Source: Polaromonas sp. (GTDB lineage Bacteria; Pseudomonadota; Gammaproteobacteria; Burkholderiales; Burkholderiaceae_C). From it: a DNA stretch of 42,173 nt. Below the pieces are notes generated by a model, which made no database searches, had not been told where the DNA came from, and saw nothing but the letters and a program-made list of their open reading frames with translations. How positions within the stretch are numbered: position 1 is the stretch's first letter; the number at the start of each line of letters is the position of its first letter. Shown piece after piece: positions 41,696 to 42,173 of this stretch. The stretch covers positions 1-42,173 of the forward strand of contig JAIPCZ010000023.1 in the NCBI GenBank assembly GCA_021737975.1. Direction: 5' to 3'. Made by a program: the position numbers and the translations under genes.

Positions 41696-42173
41696 ATTCG
41701 ACAGCGGTCATCGCTTTTTTGCGGGGGTCAATTGACCTCGAGGGCTTTTGTCATGGCCTCGAGCGAGGGGACAAGGGAGTCAAGAAAACGACCGCCTTGG
41801 CGCCGGATAAGCTGCCACTGTAGCTGACTCTTCAAGACCCTGAGCCGAATTTAGGTTTATCGAAATACCAGCCCGATACCGGCCGTTTAACCCTTCAAGT
41901 GATGTTCGCCGGATTGAAGGTGGAGTTCCACAAAGCAGCACTTCATCTCACTTCGACTGAATCATATTGCCGACTTTGGCGGCTGAAAAGTCGGAGACAG
42001 CAAGGCAGCGTATGCTGTCGTAGAGATTGGCGATCTGCCTGCTCCAAAGCGGCTTTTGCCACCCATGGATCGACAGGCAATTATGTTGCGAACCTTTCGC
42101 CAAAGTGGGCACCCGGACTCGACCAGATCCGGTCACAAACGCCATTTCTCCAAAGCTGACAGCCGACGCGGGT
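41696..42173. other. Right-end region without supported gene
   Basis: About 480 bases to the window edge hold no gene I can support. Just after the stop, a weak 4-bp hairpin followed by six T (41703-41720) could be a poor terminator. A perfect 8-bp hairpin CCGACTTT/AAAGTCGG lies at 41970-41994. Base composition is more even than in the genes, and the short frames seen have neither ribosome sites nor family resemblance. Confidence 0.5.

Noticed and set aside
1..42173. CRISPR arrays, rRNA genes, intact insertion sequences, prophage or integrase genes
   Set aside because: No spaced identical repeats of CRISPR type, no rRNA motifs and no transposase or integrase reading frames were seen on either strand.

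Overview
The window looks like a chromosomal segment of a high-GC betaproteobacterium of the order Burkholderiales, most likely the Comamonadaceae (Rhodoferax/Polaromonas-like). This rests on gene order (fimV-truA-trpF-trpB-trpA-accD; DUF3460-scpA next to panB-panC), on families common in that order (DUF3460, DUF1841) and on protein style. It is an inference; no 16S or other marker is present. Most of the window is core metabolism and envelope biogenesis, with one unusual respiratory-type complex and several small unexplained intergenic structures.

Layout. 1-5172 (+): the C-terminus of a FimV-like protein, truA, the tryptophan genes trpF-trpB-trpA with overlapping or near-overlapping junctions, and accD. 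5190-5264 (-): tRNA-Arg(CCU) with encoded CCA. 5562-8686 (+): a tripartite TRAP transporter (P-Q-M) with a terminator-like hairpin between the P and Q genes. 8738-10591 (+): an unrecognised membrane protein with a canonical EF-hand loop. 10601-19124 (-): a probable operon moxR-type ATPase, GNAT acetyltransferase, vWA protein, tamA, tamB, with a large inverted repeat between the first two genes. 19154-19396 (+): the remnant of a class I cytochrome c gene. 19357-19791 (-): a DUF1841 protein. 19856-22402 (+): a REP-like palindrome, four 11-bp-phased direct repeats, a small Ala/Lys-rich exported protein, a strong terminator and a QseBC/PmrAB-like two-component system. 22439-23883: a TRIC/UPF0126 membrane protein (-) divergent from a TauE/SafE exporter (+).

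23888-28499 (-): DUF3460, scpA, nadB, panB, panC, linking chromosome segregation with NAD and pantothenate/CoA synthesis. 28612-35808 (+): six tightly coupled genes, hyfB-hyfC-hyfE-hyfF-hyfG-hyfI-like, encoding a membrane complex related to group 4 [NiFe] hydrogenases and complex I. The large subunit has lost the cysteine motifs that bind nickel and iron, while the small subunit keeps its four cluster cysteines. The locus also lacks the ferredoxin-like HyfH/NuoI and HyfA subunits. It therefore resembles the energy-converting-hydrogenase-related (Ehr) complexes and should not be annotated as a hydrogenase. 36123-39321 (+): a DUF2784 membrane protein and a secreted M1 aminopeptidase. 39756-40376 (-): a glutathione S-transferase. 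40610-41695 (+): a zinc homocysteine S-methyltransferase of the betaine type. The last ~480 bases hold no gene I can support.

The most interesting items are the nickel-free Hyf-like complex, the 11-bp-phased repeats that probably bind the adjacent response regulator, the EF-hand membrane protein, the cytochrome c remnant and the REPIN-like inverted repeat inside the moxR-tam operon.
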